Below are positions 47,151 to 55,937 of a stretch of DNA of 64,000 bases, in pieces. The stretch covers positions 1-64,000 of the forward strand of contig USEI01000008.1 in the NCBI GenBank assembly GCA_900553685.1. Direction: 5' to 3'. The notes below the pieces were generated by a model. The model was not told where the DNA came from and did not search any database. It saw nothing but the letters and a program-made list of their open reading frames with translations. Positions within the stretch are counted from its first letter, which is position 1; each line of letters opens with the position of its first letter. The stretch comes from an uncultured Clostridium sp. GTDB taxonomy: Bacteria; Bacillota; Clostridia; TANB77; CAG-508. Both the position numbers and the translations under genes were made by a program.

Positions 47151-47372
47151 TTTTTATTTTAAAGCATTATATCATATTATTTTATTTAAATCATCAATAT
47201 TCTTATTATTTAATTAATTATTTTTATTACTTTGTAGTTTATTACTTTATATTATCATTTCATTTTAATTTACGCTTTTAACTTTTATTTTAATTTTAGT
47301 TTCAATCTTTATATATATTATTATATTATTATTCTATATTATAATCTAATTTTATGTTGTAACTATAAGAAA

Positions 47373-47400
47373 ATGGGAATGTGCTTTCACACATTCCCAT
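47373..47400. terminator. Strong hairpin terminator after the CofE-like gene
   Basis: ATGGGAATGTG / CACATTCCCAT, 11-bp perfect stem with 6-nt loop, flanked by A- and T-tracts so it can stop transcription in both directions. The 217 bp to the left (47151-47372) are AT-rich with no other feature seen. Confidence 0.8.
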
Positions 47401-47439
47401 TTTTTTAAAACTTCACAAGCGCAAAGTTTTACATCTGAA

Positions 47440-48624
47440 TTACTTCAAATAACCTAAAACGTACACAACTGGTGTGCACTCATCACCGCTACCTGTGGTA
47501 AGGTCTGCAAGAGAAGCAATAAGATCTGTAATCTGACGAGGTGTTGTTCCAAGTGACATTTCATCTGTAACATCATCAGATTGCATTCTTTTCTTTTTCT
47601 CTTCGGCAATGATATTGGCAAGTTCTTCAGGAGTTGCATCAGGATGCTGACTTGCAATATACTTGGCTTTAACCTCTTTAGGTGTTCCTCCAAGCCCTGC
47701 TGTTGCTCCAAGACAACTAACTGGATCTGCAAGTTCCCAGATTCCTCCCACAGGGTCTTTAAATGCTCCATCTCCATAGACAAAAACTTCAACATTTGTG
47801 CCGTAATCATCTTTGATTTTTTTCTGAAGATTCTCTACAAACTGCTGAGCTCCCAAAGGCATCAATTTGATTACTCCGTCACCCATCATATTGCTACCAA
47901 GAAGTCCATACTCGCTAAACCCAGAACCATCTACTGATTCTGATAAAATATCAGTCAAGTCATAAACTCTCTCGGCGCCATATTCTTTCATGAGTTTTTT
48001 CTGTAAAGTTCTTGCCTCTTCTCTGATAGTACAAACAAGCACATTCTTACAGAAGTTTGCCATTTTAAGATCATTTACAAGGATTACTTCTGCCTTGCCA
48101 TTGCAAGCTTTTTCAAATTCCTCAATATAATCTTTTCCTGTAAATGGATGTACCGGCTTGCCGAATCGTGCGTAAAACTCTTCAGAAGTAAAAGCATCCC
48201 CATAAGGTTCTACTCCAGCTTCCAAAAGAGCCTCTTCAGAAACTAAACGATTTCCTACTTCATCACAGGGATATGATAACGCTACATAAATTTTCTCAAT
48301 CTGTGGCATCTCTGCAATAGCTTTCGGAATATTCATGAAACGGTTTCTGCTTTGAATTGGAAAAAGAAGAGTAAGTTCTCTTTCACCAGGGTATAGTCTT
48401 GCAATTTCAGCCTGAATATCTTCAGGTTTTGCATAGTTTCCCTGTGAAATTGCAAGTACTGCTTCAGTAACTCCAATCACTGCTTTCTCATGAAACTGTC
48501 CCACAGCTGCTAAGCAGGAGTCGATAACAATTTTAGTTAAATCGTCTCCTGTTCGGATGATAGGTGTTTTGATACCCATAGATATCCTTCCCATACATCC
48601 TGTGTTAAGGTTAATTTGATTCAT
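47440..48624 (-). CDS. Coenzyme F420-0:L-glutamate ligase-like protein (CofE family)
   Basis: 394 aa from ATG 48624 (MNQINLNTGC), 8 nt after AGGAGG; the ATG two codons earlier is too close to the site. MGIKTPIIRTGDDLTKIVIDSCL matches the start of the F420 ligase (CofE) fold, and FSEYGLLGSNMMGDGVIKLMPL and EVFVYGDGAFKDP resemble its nucleotide-site region. True CofE adds glutamate to F420, a cofactor not expected here, so another gamma-glutamyl-type ligation is possible. Base composition is clearly less AT-rich than the neighbours (CCG, GCG, CGG and CTC codons), suggesting horizontal acquisition. Own promoter-like sequence and strong terminator; not in an operon. Confidence 0.7.
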   Translation of the reverse strand: MNQINLNTGCMGRISMGIKTPIIRTGDDLTKIVIDSCLAAVGQFHEKAVIGVTEAVLAISQGNYAKPEDIQAEIARLYPGERELTLLFPIQSRNRFMNIPKAIAEMPQIEKIYVALSYPCDEVGNRLVSEEALLEAGVEPYGDAFTSEEFYARFGKPVHPFTGKDYIEEFEKACNGKAEVILVNDLKMANFCKNVLVCTIREEARTLQKKLMKEYGAERVYDLTDILSESVDGSGFSEYGLLGSNMMGDGVIKLMPLGAQQFVENLQKKIKDDYGTNVEVFVYGDGAFKDPVGGIWELADPVSCLGATAGLGGTPKEVKAKYIASQHPDATPEELANIIAEEKKKRMQSDDVTDEMSLGTTPRQITDLIASLADLTTGSGDECTPVVYVLGYLK

Positions 48625-48823
48625 CCACATTACCTCCTAAAGTATTATTTGGATTTCGTGTAACCTACAATCAACTCTGATTGCTACATAATTTTATCAT
48701 TTAAGAACTGTGCTGTCATCCATTATTGTAAACCAAGTTATTTTAGTGATTCACAAAATCCTATTGCTATCTTAACTTAAATAAAAATTTAAAATTTTAT
48801 TTAAACTTTAAAGACAAATTAAA

Positions 48824-48865
48824 AGAATATAACTCTTAGAAATTATTTTCTAAAAGTTATATTCT
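48824..48865. terminator. Long hairpin between the 65-aa gene and the CofE-like gene
   Basis: AGAATATAACTCTTAGA pairs with TCTAAAAGTTATATTCT (one G-U), loop of 8 nt, T-tract strongest on the plus strand but also TTCTTTTAA on the minus side. The 465 bp between genes holds this hairpin, a possible ATGACA-17-TAAAAT promoter near 48.7 kb, and otherwise AT-rich sequence without a visible gene. Confidence 0.6.
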
Positions 48866-49089
48866 ACTTTTTTTATATATTCTATTTTTAAATATGGTCT
48901 TAGCCTATATTTTTTATTTAAATTTATACAAATACTCCTATATTTCAGACTTTGTAGATATTTACTTAATTTTAAATATATGGCATTTTTGAAATTCATT
49001 TTTATTCCCTTAATAATAATATCAATATATCATCTAAAATGCAATATCAAAATTTAATATTTTTATAAAAATAAAATATTTTGTATTTT

Positions 49090-49287
49090 CTAATTCTTAT
49101 CTATTAAATCATATCTTTTAAAAATAGTAATTATCATACTATAAACCAATTTTTTTCCTAATAATTCTCTAAATTTTGTTGTTTTCATTTTTCCTTCATT
49201 TCTTAAGATTTCAAGTTCATTCCCTATTTTTTCATATCCTTCAACTATTTCAGTAAGTGCTTTTTCAAATCTTTCTAATCTATCCAT
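49090..49287 (-). CDS. Small conserved-looking protein, unknown function
   Basis: 65 aa, all helical: MDRLERFEKALTEIVEGYEKIG, then a linker KMKTTKFRELLGKK and VYSMIITIFKRYDLI. Good RBS (AAGGAGTT) 7 nt before the ATG and typical AT-rich codon use. No family recognised. It lies 36 bp downstream of the truncated GNAT gene. Confidence 0.6.
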   Translation of the reverse strand: MDRLERFEKALTEIVEGYEKIGNELEILRNEGKMKTTKFRELLGKKLVYSMIITIFKRYDLIDKN

Positions 49288-49323
49288 ATTAACTCCTTTT
49301 ATTAAAATGTATTATTAGCTTAA

Positions 49324-49695
49324 TTACATATTACTTAATGTTTCTATATAGCAAGTATCATAATATTTTTTAGCATATTCTAAAGCAATATTCATAAGTC
49401 TTTTAGCTATTCCTGTTCCCCTTATTTCTTGAACACAATACATTTTCTGAAGCTCGCAAACTCTTTCAATTTCTCTTTCTCCAATTCCACATCCACCTAA
49501 AACATTGTCTTTTTCATCTACAATTACCCAATATTTATTTCCTTCTGTTTTATACTCCTCTGATAACTTGTTAAGACAAGGATCGGCCCAAGCTAGTCCT
49601 TCCCTATTCCCTCCAAATTCTATTAAACAATTTCTTATAATTTTTTCTATTTGTGTATTATCTTTTTCTTGAATTTCCCTAATTTTTAAATTCAT
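49324..49695 (-). CDS. GNAT acetyltransferase, C-terminally truncated
   Basis: 123 aa. N-terminal IREIQEKDNTQIEKIIRNCLIEFG, acetyl-CoA site MYCVQEIRGTGIAKRLMNIAL (the QxxGxG-type region). The ORF stops after CYIETLSNM, where relatives continue for about 35-45 more residues with the final beta strands (typically AIxLYxKxGF). No continuation in another frame is obvious in the 36 bp to the next gene, so the 3' end seems deleted. Activity is doubtful. Confidence 0.7.
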   Translation of the reverse strand: MNLKIREIQEKDNTQIEKIIRNCLIEFGGNREGLAWADPCLNKLSEEYKTEGNKYWVIVDEKDNVLGGCGIGEREIERVCELQKMYCVQEIRGTGIAKRLMNIALEYAKKYYDTCYIETLSNM

Positions 49696-49810
49696 CTCTT
49701 ATTTTCCTACCTTATATTAATCAATTTTATTCTAACATTTATTTTACTAAAATATTATAACACAATTTTAAATTATAAAAAATAATTACTCTATTAAGTT
49801 ATAAAAGTTT

Positions 49811-51325
49811 TTAAAACTCTATCACTCTTGTACATACCTCTTCTATAAATTTTCTGTCATGTGAAACACTTATAATAGTGCCTTCAAAATTTTTAAGTAA
49901 ATTTCTTATTACTGGATTTGAAAGAGGGCTTAAATTTCTTGTTGGTTCATCTAAAATTAAAACATTTGCTTTTTCTAAAATTAATTTAACAATAAAAAGT
50001 TTGGCTTTTTGACCTCCACTTAAATCTATTACAGATGATTTTATTTCGTCATCTGTAAATTTCATCGAAAATAAATATGTTCTAATATTTGTTTCTTCCT
50101 CTTTTGTATAATCATTTCTTAGAAACTCTAATACCGTATCTTCAGAATTTAATAAATCATCATAATTCTGAGGCATATATCCTACTTTTAAATCTGTTCG
50201 ATTTTTCATATTATCATAAATTTTCTTTATTAAAGTAGTTTTTCCTGATCCATTTTTTCCTATAATACAAACTTTTTCTTTTCCTATAATCTTAATATGA
50301 ATATTTTCTTTTAAAATAATATTTTGAACCTCTAATTTTTCTAAAGATAAATCTAAAACAATTTTTGAATTATGAATTTCATCCTCATTATGAAATTTTG
50401 CAAAAATTTTTTCTTCTACATCAGGTACTTCTACCAGCTCTTTATCTTGAACTCTATTTTTCATAGCTTTAACATTTTTCATCTTCTTTTTTAATAATCT
50501 TGCACCCCCTGGATTTTGTCTACTTATAGTTTCTAAATCATGCCTTACACTATTATATATATCATTTATTCTATTAAGCTGTTTTTCTTGTTCTCTTTTT
50601 TCATATTTTGAAATTTGATATTGTTTCTCTATTAAATAATTTCTTCTTTCCACATATTCTTTATATCCAATATGTTCAAAGGTATATTTGGCTCTGGTTT
50701 TATTATTTATTTGTTCTAAATGCAGAATTCCATTTGCCACTTTTTCAAGTAAAACTTCATCATGTGATATAAAAATAATAGGTAGATTTGAATTTAATAT
50801 AAATTTTTCTAACCATTCCAAAGTTTCTATGTCAATATCATTTGTTGGTTCATCTAATAAAAGTAAATCTGGTGAATTTAATAATATTTTAGCTATTTGA
50901 ATTTTTACCTTTTCTCCACCGCTTAAATTTCCAATTAACTTATCTTTAAATTTATCATAATCTAAATTTAACATCTCAAAAATTTCATTTAATTTATAGA
51001 TTTCTGCATATTTTTCATAGTCAATTTCTGAATTAGATGATTTTTTAACAAAATAATCTTCTACAATCTGATTTTCCCAGTTACTTTCTAAAAACTGTTC
51101 TAAATAACCTATATTTAAATTATTTTTTATTATCTTTCCTGTTACAAAAGCATAATCTTGAATTAAATCTTGATTATAAATGCATTTTAACAAAGTTGAT
51201 TTGCCATTTCCTTCTTCACCAATTATTGCGAGTTTATCATTTTTATTTACACTAAAACTTAAGTCTTTAATAATCTCTTTTTCACTTTTAATAGTTTTAA
51301 TAGTTAAATTTTTTACCTCTAACAT
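49811..51325 (-). CDS. ABC-F family ribosome-protection-type ATPase
   Basis: 504 aa from ATG 51325 (MLEVKNLTIKT), after AGGAGGTAGT. Two ABC domains without membrane segments: Walker A GEEGNGKSTLL and GKNGSGKTTLI, signatures NLSGGEKVKIQIA and DLSGGQKAKLFIV, Walker B LLLLDEPTND and VLILDEPTRN. Between them is a basic linker (RHDLETISRQNPGGARLLKKKM) of the type that reaches the ribosomal P-site. Several relatives (Vga, Lsa, VmlR, CplR) give intrinsic resistance to lincosamides, pleuromutilins and streptogramin A. Expression appears controlled by a leader peptide and hairpin; the specific drug spectrum is not predictable. Confidence 0.87.
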   Translation of the reverse strand: MLEVKNLTIKTIKSEKEIIKDLSFSVNKNDKLAIIGEEGNGKSTLLKCIYNQDLIQDYAFVTGKIIKNNLNIGYLEQFLESNWENQIVEDYFVKKSSNSEIDYEKYAEIYKLNEIFEMLNLDYDKFKDKLIGNLSGGEKVKIQIAKILLNSPDLLLLDEPTNDIDIETLEWLEKFILNSNLPIIFISHDEVLLEKVANGILHLEQINNKTRAKYTFEHIGYKEYVERRNYLIEKQYQISKYEKREQEKQLNRINDIYNSVRHDLETISRQNPGGARLLKKKMKNVKAMKNRVQDKELVEVPDVEEKIFAKFHNEDEIHNSKIVLDLSLEKLEVQNIILKENIHIKIIGKEKVCIIGKNGSGKTTLIKKIYDNMKNRTDLKVGYMPQNYDDLLNSEDTVLEFLRNDYTKEEETNIRTYLFSMKFTDDEIKSSVIDLSGGQKAKLFIVKLILEKANVLILDEPTRNLSPLSNPVIRNLLKNFEGTIISVSHDRKFIEEVCTRVIEF

Positions 51326-51350
51326 ACTACCTCCTTCATAAGACAAAATA

Positions 51351-51387
51351 ATGCACAATGACTAATTTAAATTTAGTTATTGTGCAT
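51351..51387 (-). promoter_or_regulatory. Attenuator hairpin before the ABC-F gene
   Basis: On the minus strand ATGCACAATAACTAA pairs with TTAGTCATTGTGCAT (15 bp with one G-U) around a 7-nt loop, followed by TATTTTGT and then the RBS of the ABC-F gene. Upstream, between the leader ORF and this hairpin, AAAACTA / TAGTTTT forms a smaller stem. Its 3' arm region (TTTAG, then TTATTATGCA) can pair discontinuously with the 5' arm of the terminator. A second mini ORF (Met-Gln-Phe) with AAAGGA lies between them. Confidence 0.6.
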
Positions 51388-51520
51388 AATACTTTTATCT
51401 TAAATTTTTAATTAAATTAATTAAATTTATAAATCTAACTATTAAATCTTTTAACTCTTTAAATATTAAAATTGCATAATAATCCTTTAAAAACTAAACC
51501 TAAACTAGTTTTGCACATAT

Positions 51521-51550
51521 TTAGTTATTTTTAAAAGAATTAATATACAT
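51521..51550 (-). CDS. Leader peptide of the ABC-F gene
   Basis: Nine-residue ORF MYINSFKNN with an excellent GGAGGTG site 6 nt before the ATG, 30 bp after a TTGACA-17-TAACAT promoter and about 195 bp before the ABC-F start. Known resistance ABC-F genes (vmlR, lsa, vga types) are commonly preceded by short leader peptides on which drug-stalled ribosomes alter RNA folding, and this fits that layout. The peptide has no known stalling motif. Confidence 0.6.
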   Translation of the reverse strand: MYINSFKNN

Positions 51551-51578
51551 TTTACACCTCCAAATTTAATCTATTTAT

Positions 51579-51607
51579 ATGTTAGCATATGAAAATTTAT
51601 TTGTCAA
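51579..51607 (-). promoter_or_regulatory. Promoter of the ABC-F leader transcript
   Basis: Perfect TTGACA (51602-51607), 17-bp spacer, TAACAT (51579-51584). It lies within the 417-bp gap between the ABC permease gene and the ABC-F gene. The remainder (51608-51742) is AT-rich, with no gene visible. Confidence 0.65.
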
Positions 51608-51742
51608 ATAATTATAATATTAATATTTTAATTGTTCTTTATTTATAAAATTTTTGTATAGCTTATTTGTATATTTTATCTGAATATACAAATAAACTTT
51701 TCCATATTTCACATTTTCTATTTGAATTTCATTTACTATTTA

Positions 51743-53404
51743 CTATAATATTTTATTTGCTAATTCTCTTTGATTTTTATATAAATATATATTTGTAAAA
51801 CATGCTGCAAGTGAAAAAATTATTATTAAACTTCCTAAACCAATATATATGTTTAAATTTTTAAAAAGTATAGATATTAAAACTAATATTCCTATATTAA
51901 TTAATCCAACTATAGCTGGAAATATTAAATTAAAGTTTTGTTTTACAACAGCATATTCTGAATCCCATTCTAGTTTTGGTCTTTTTAAATCTATAATAAT
52001 CATTAACATACTTTGAAATAAACTCATTAAACTAGAAACAGCAAAAATTGCTATTAATACACTAATATTAAATTTTAATATTATTTGAGCTATTATTAAA
52101 GTAATTACTATTGAAAATAAACTCATTATCATATTAGGCACAATTTTATAAATATATTGTTTATATAAAGAAACAGGAATATATTTAATAAAAACTGCAT
52201 TTGAGCCATCTCTCGAAATTGCTGTTATTGAAATATAGATAAACATTGTAAAAAATTCTATAATTCCAAGAACTATACTTGCTATTTGAATTGAATTTAC
52301 ATTAATAACACTAAATAATAATTGAAATCCTTCTTTCTGTATGCTATTTGTTTGTAAATAAACAATTCCTATCATTATAATTGGTATAAAAATTGCAGGA
52401 GCTAAACATTGCATTAAAAAAACTGGATTTCTTGCTAATATTTTAAATTCTTTTCCTATATAAGTTTTATATAATTTACTATTTTTATAATCATTTTCTT
52501 TTAATCTTATCTTAGTTTTTCTACTATTTCCGCTAAATAAATTTCCGACTAGCCCTTTTAAATAAATTTTATTTGCAATAAATAAATATATTCCAAAAGC
52601 TACTGCAGTTATTAAAAAGGTTTTTATAATTTCTATCGCTACAACAAATATATTTTCTGAAGTTAACGCATTTACTAAAAAATCCAAACTAGGAAAATAT
52701 CCTTTTATAAGTTCTAGCATTCCATTGGCTTTCATCAGCATTTGAGCCATCTGCTCATTTGTCATTTCACCACTTATACTACCAGAAGCAAGTGATATTG
52801 CAATAATTAAAATTAAAGCTAATATTGTTGCTATAATTTGAAATCGATTCTTATTTTTAGCAAATCTAGCAAAACTCATAATGATCATAATTACTGTGGA
52901 TACTAATAAAATCGGAAGTATTGGAATTAATATTAAAGCTATAAGCATTGTTATATAATATAAAATTCCTGAACCTGTTTGATATCCATACATTACTAAT
53001 GGTACAAACCCAATAAAAAATTCAATAATATATTCTAATAAAATAAGTACTATCGTTCTTGCTGATATAATTTGATATGGTTTTAAAGGAAGTGGCAAAA
53101 TAAACTCACTATCTTTTGTAAAATATAATGAATTTATACTAGAAAAAATTGATTGAAAAGCTGCAAAGCCAATTATCCCCAATAATATCATGCCAATAAA
53201 AACTTTTTCTTGATGTATTTTTATAAATCCATCTATCAGGTTATAACTTAAGAAAGCAAATATAGCAATTAAATATAAGATTAGCATAAAATATAGTACT
53301 TTAGGTAATTTCTTTTTACTTCCTGTTTGTATTCCCATTTTACTATTATAATTTGAAAAAGAACTTTTTAAAAATACATTTGTAAGCGCAATTATTTTTT
53401 TCAT
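51743..53404 (-). CDS. ABC exporter permease
   Basis: 553 aa with about 12-14 membrane helices grouped in two halves and a short loop between them. N-terminal cytoplasmic tail TNVFLKSSFSNYNSKMGIQTG, then EFILPLPLKPYQIISARTIVL, a motif of large putative ABC-2 type permeases. Paired with the ATPase at 53418 (13-bp gap). The substrate is unknown. The BceRS-like system at 39-41 kb has no adjacent exporter, but this one lacks the BceB extracellular domain. Confidence 0.85.
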   Translation of the reverse strand: MKKIIALTNVFLKSSFSNYNSKMGIQTGSKKKLPKVLYFMLILYLIAIFAFLSYNLIDGFIKIHQEKVFIGMILLGIIGFAAFQSIFSSINSLYFTKDSEFILPLPLKPYQIISARTIVLILLEYIIEFFIGFVPLVMYGYQTGSGILYYITMLIALILIPILPILLVSTVIMIIMSFARFAKNKNRFQIIATILALILIIAISLASGSISGEMTNEQMAQMLMKANGMLELIKGYFPSLDFLVNALTSENIFVVAIEIIKTFLITAVAFGIYLFIANKIYLKGLVGNLFSGNSRKTKIRLKENDYKNSKLYKTYIGKEFKILARNPVFLMQCLAPAIFIPIIMIGIVYLQTNSIQKEGFQLLFSVINVNSIQIASIVLGIIEFFTMFIYISITAISRDGSNAVFIKYIPVSLYKQYIYKIVPNMIMSLFSIVITLIIAQIILKFNISVLIAIFAVSSLMSLFQSMLMIIIDLKRPKLEWDSEYAVVKQNFNLIFPAIVGLINIGILVLISILFKNLNIYIGLGSLIIIFSLAACFTNIYLYKNQRELANKIL

Positions 53405-53417
53405 TAATTTAACACCT

Positions 53418-54143
53418 CTATCCTTTTTCTGTAATTTCTAGGAATAATTCTTCTAAAGAACCATTTTCCTTAAATTTTTCCTTAAGTGCTTCAAAAGTTC
53501 CTACAAATACTAATTTTCCTTTATTTATAATTCCAACTCTATCACATAATTTTTCTGCAACTTCTAAAATATGTGTAGAAAAGAACACAGTTTTTCCAGA
53601 TTTAGCATGCATTCTCATCATTTCCTTTAAATCAAAAGAAGATTTAGGATCTAAACCAGTCATTGGTTCATCTAATATCCAATTTTTAGGTTCAGAAAGT
53701 AATGCCCCGCAAATTACTATTTTTTGTCTCATACCATGCGAATAACTTTGAATTTGCTCATTTAAATTTTCATATATTTCAAATTTTTTTGTTAATTCTT
53801 CAATTTTATTTTTTCTACTTTGTACATCAATATCATATATGTCTGCCATAAAATTTAAATATTCTATTCCTTTTAATTTTAAAAACATATCTGGACTATC
53901 TGGTACAAATCCAAAACTTTTTTTAGCTTTTAATGGATTCTTCTTTATATTATTTCCATCTATTAAAATTTCTCCTTCATCTGCATCTAAAATTCCAGTT
54001 ATCATTCTTATAGTAGTTGTTTTTCCAGCGCCATTAGGTCCCAAAAATCCAAAAATTTCTCCATTCTTTATCTCTAAGTTTAAATTATCTATAGATTTTT
54101 TTCCTTTTACATAAGATTTTGACACATTTTTAATTTCAATCAT
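53418..54143 (-). CDS. ABC transporter ATP-binding protein
   Basis: 241 aa. Walker A GPNGAGKTTTIR (residues about 35-46), signature YSHGMRQKIVICGALL, Walker B NWILDEPMTGLDP, H-loop FFSTHILEVAEKL. Typical ABC-2-type drug/peptide exporter ATPase (YxlF/CcmA-like). Note W in place of the usual hydrophobic residue before ILDEP. Operon with the permease at 51743. RBS GGAGGAATATA. Confidence 0.94.
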   Translation of the reverse strand: MIEIKNVSKSYVKGKKSIDNLNLEIKNGEIFGFLGPNGAGKTTTIRMITGILDADEGEILIDGNNIKKNPLKAKKSFGFVPDSPDMFLKLKGIEYLNFMADIYDIDVQSRKNKIEELTKKFEIYENLNEQIQSYSHGMRQKIVICGALLSEPKNWILDEPMTGLDPKSSFDLKEMMRMHAKSGKTVFFSTHILEVAEKLCDRVGIINKGKLVFVGTFEALKEKFKENGSLEELFLEITEKG

Positions 54144-54228
54144 TATATTCCTCCAAATTATTGAATTAAATTATTTACTAAACAATTATCATATTATATT
54201 TATTTTAAGTCAATAGTATTTTAGAAAA

Positions 54229-54259
54229 AAGCACAAAAGAATATAAATCTTTTGCACTT
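54229..54259 (-). terminator. Terminator of the Nudix gene
   Basis: AAGTGCAAAAGA / TCTTTTGTGCTT (minus strand, two G-U pairs), 8-nt loop, followed by TTTTCTAAAA. It stands 94 bp after the Nudix stop. Confidence 0.65.
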
Positions 54260-54352
54260 TATAAATCATTTTTATTTATCATGTCATTATTTCTCAAATT
54301 TTTAATTAGTATTCAAGTAATAAATTCGTTGCATCCTTTAAAAATTATTTAT

Positions 54353-54760
54353 CTATAGGTTATTCATATAAATTTCTATATGCTTAATTATATGCCAAAT
54401 ATTTCCTTCACCAGCAAATTTCTCTAAATCATAAAAATTTTCATTTTTATTTATCCATAAAAGTTTATTTACTTCTTCTATTAAATTTACGTCTTTCTTA
54501 AGTATTCCAGTAAAAACTTCTAATTCAATATCTAAAATTTTATATTGAAAATTCATTACGTAAGTTAAATGAATATCTTTTGAAGTTATTCCTGTTTCTT
54601 CTTCTAATTCTCTATATGCAGCTGAAATTTCAGTTTCATCTTTTTCTACTTTTCCTCCAACTAAATTTATTTTTCCTTTATATGGTTCCTTTTTTCTCTC
54701 ACACATTAGTATTTTACTTTTATCTTTATTATAAACTGCTATTATGTTTAATTTTTTCAT
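54353..54760 (-). CDS. Nudix hydrolase
   Basis: 135 aa with complete Nudix box GGKVEKDETEISAAYRELEEETG (residues about 35-57). N-terminal NIIAVYNKDKSKILMCERKKEPYKGKINLVGG is MutT-like. Short single-domain protein, probably cleans up oxidised or non-canonical nucleotides or other NDP-X; substrate unknown. RBS GAGGAAGGTT. Confidence 0.88.
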   Translation of the reverse strand: MKKLNIIAVYNKDKSKILMCERKKEPYKGKINLVGGKVEKDETEISAAYRELEEETGITSKDIHLTYVMNFQYKILDIELEVFTGILKKDVNLIEEVNKLLWINKNENFYDLEKFAGEGNIWHIIKHIEIYMNNL

Positions 54761-54859
54761 AACCTTCCTCTAAAATTTATTTTAACTTTTACAATAATAC
54801 TTTTCCTTTTTATAATAGTTATAATAGAATTTTAATTCAAATTATTTTAATATAAAAAA

Positions 54860-54889
54860 GTGGGCAAAATAATATTTTGATTTGCCCAC
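54860..54889 (-). terminator. Terminator after the GGGtGRT gene
   Basis: GTGGGCAAA / TTTGCCCAC, followed on the minus strand by TTTTTTATATT, 14 bp after the stop codon. It ends the Fe-S/GGGtGRT transcription unit. Confidence 0.85.
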
Positions 54890-54903
54890 ATCGTATATTT
54901 AAA

Positions 54904-55905
54904 TTATTTCATAGCTTCTTCAATAGCAACTGCTACTGCAACTGAAGCTCCAACCATTGGATTGTTACCCATACCAATTAATCCCATCATTTCAACGTGA
55001 GCTGGTACAGATGAACTTCCTGCAAATTGTGCATCTGAGTGCATTCTTCCCATTGTATCTGTCATGCCATAAGAAGCTGGTCCAGCAGCCATGTTATCTG
55101 GGTGTAATGTTCTTCCTGTTCCACCACCTGAAGCAACTGAGAAATATTTTTTACCTGCTTCAATTCTTTCTTTTTTATATGTTCCTGCAACTGGGTGTTG
55201 GAATCTTGTTGGATTTGTTGAATTTCCTGTTATTGAAATATCAACATCTTCAAGCCACATTATTGCAACACCTTCTCTAACATCATTTGCTCCATAACAT
55301 CTAACTTGACTTCTTTCTCCATCTGAATATGCTATTTCTTCAACAACATTTACTTTTCCTGTGAAGAAATCAAAATCTGTTTTTACATATGTAAAACCAT
55401 TTATTCTTGAAATTACTTGTGCAGCATCTTTTCCAAGACCATTTAATATAACTCTTAGAGGTTCTTTTCTAACTTTATTAGCTGATTTTGCAATTCCTAT
55501 TGCTCCCTCAGCTGCTGCAAAGCTTTCATGTCCTGCTAGAAAAGCAAAACATTTTGTTTCTTCTGATAATAGCATTGAAGCTAAATTTCCATGTCCTAAA
55601 CCAACTTTTCTATCATCTGCAACTGAACCAGGAATACAAAATGCTTGTAATCCTTCGCCTATTGCTTTAGCTGCTTCTGATGCTTTTTTGCATCCTTTTT
55701 TGATAGCTATTGCTGCACCTAAAGTATAAGCCCAAGCAGCATTTTCAAAACAAATTGGTTGAACTCCTTTAACAATTTCATAAGGGTTAAAACCTTTATC
55801 TGTACATATTTTTAAAGCATCTTCAAAATCCTTTATTCCATATTTTTCCATTACAGGTTTAATTTGATCTATTCTTCTTTCATAACTTTCAAATGTTACT
55901 GACAT
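54904..55905 (-). CDS. GGGtGRT protein
   Basis: 333 aa of the uncharacterised GGGtGRT family, named for the motif seen here as SVASGGGTGRTLHPDN (near residue 258). Other blocks are FCIPGSVADDRKVGLGHGNLASML, CFAFLAGHESFAAAEGAIGIA, and a closing AHVEMMGLIGMGNNPMVGASVAVAV. In anaerobic Clostridia it is usually paired with an IscU/NifU-like scaffold homologue, as here (32-bp gap). Biochemical role not established; the pairing points to Fe-S or sulfur metabolism. Confidence 0.92.
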   Translation of the reverse strand: MSVTFESYERRIDQIKPVMEKYGIKDFEDALKICTDKGFNPYEIVKGVQPICFENAAWAYTLGAAIAIKKGCKKASEAAKAIGEGLQAFCIPGSVADDRKVGLGHGNLASMLLSEETKCFAFLAGHESFAAAEGAIGIAKSANKVRKEPLRVILNGLGKDAAQVISRINGFTYVKTDFDFFTGKVNVVEEIAYSDGERSQVRCYGANDVREGVAIMWLEDVDISITGNSTNPTRFQHPVAGTYKKERIEAGKKYFSVASGGGTGRTLHPDNMAAGPASYGMTDTMGRMHSDAQFAGSSSVPAHVEMMGLIGMGNNPMVGASVAVAVAIEEAMK

Positions 55906-55937
55906 AATATTTCCTCCTAATAATTTCTTTTAATATT

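Noticed and set aside
47454..47810. 118-codon minus-strand ORF inside the CofE-like gene
   Set aside because: Alternate frame of a gene whose protein family is recognisable; arises because this gene is less AT-rich.
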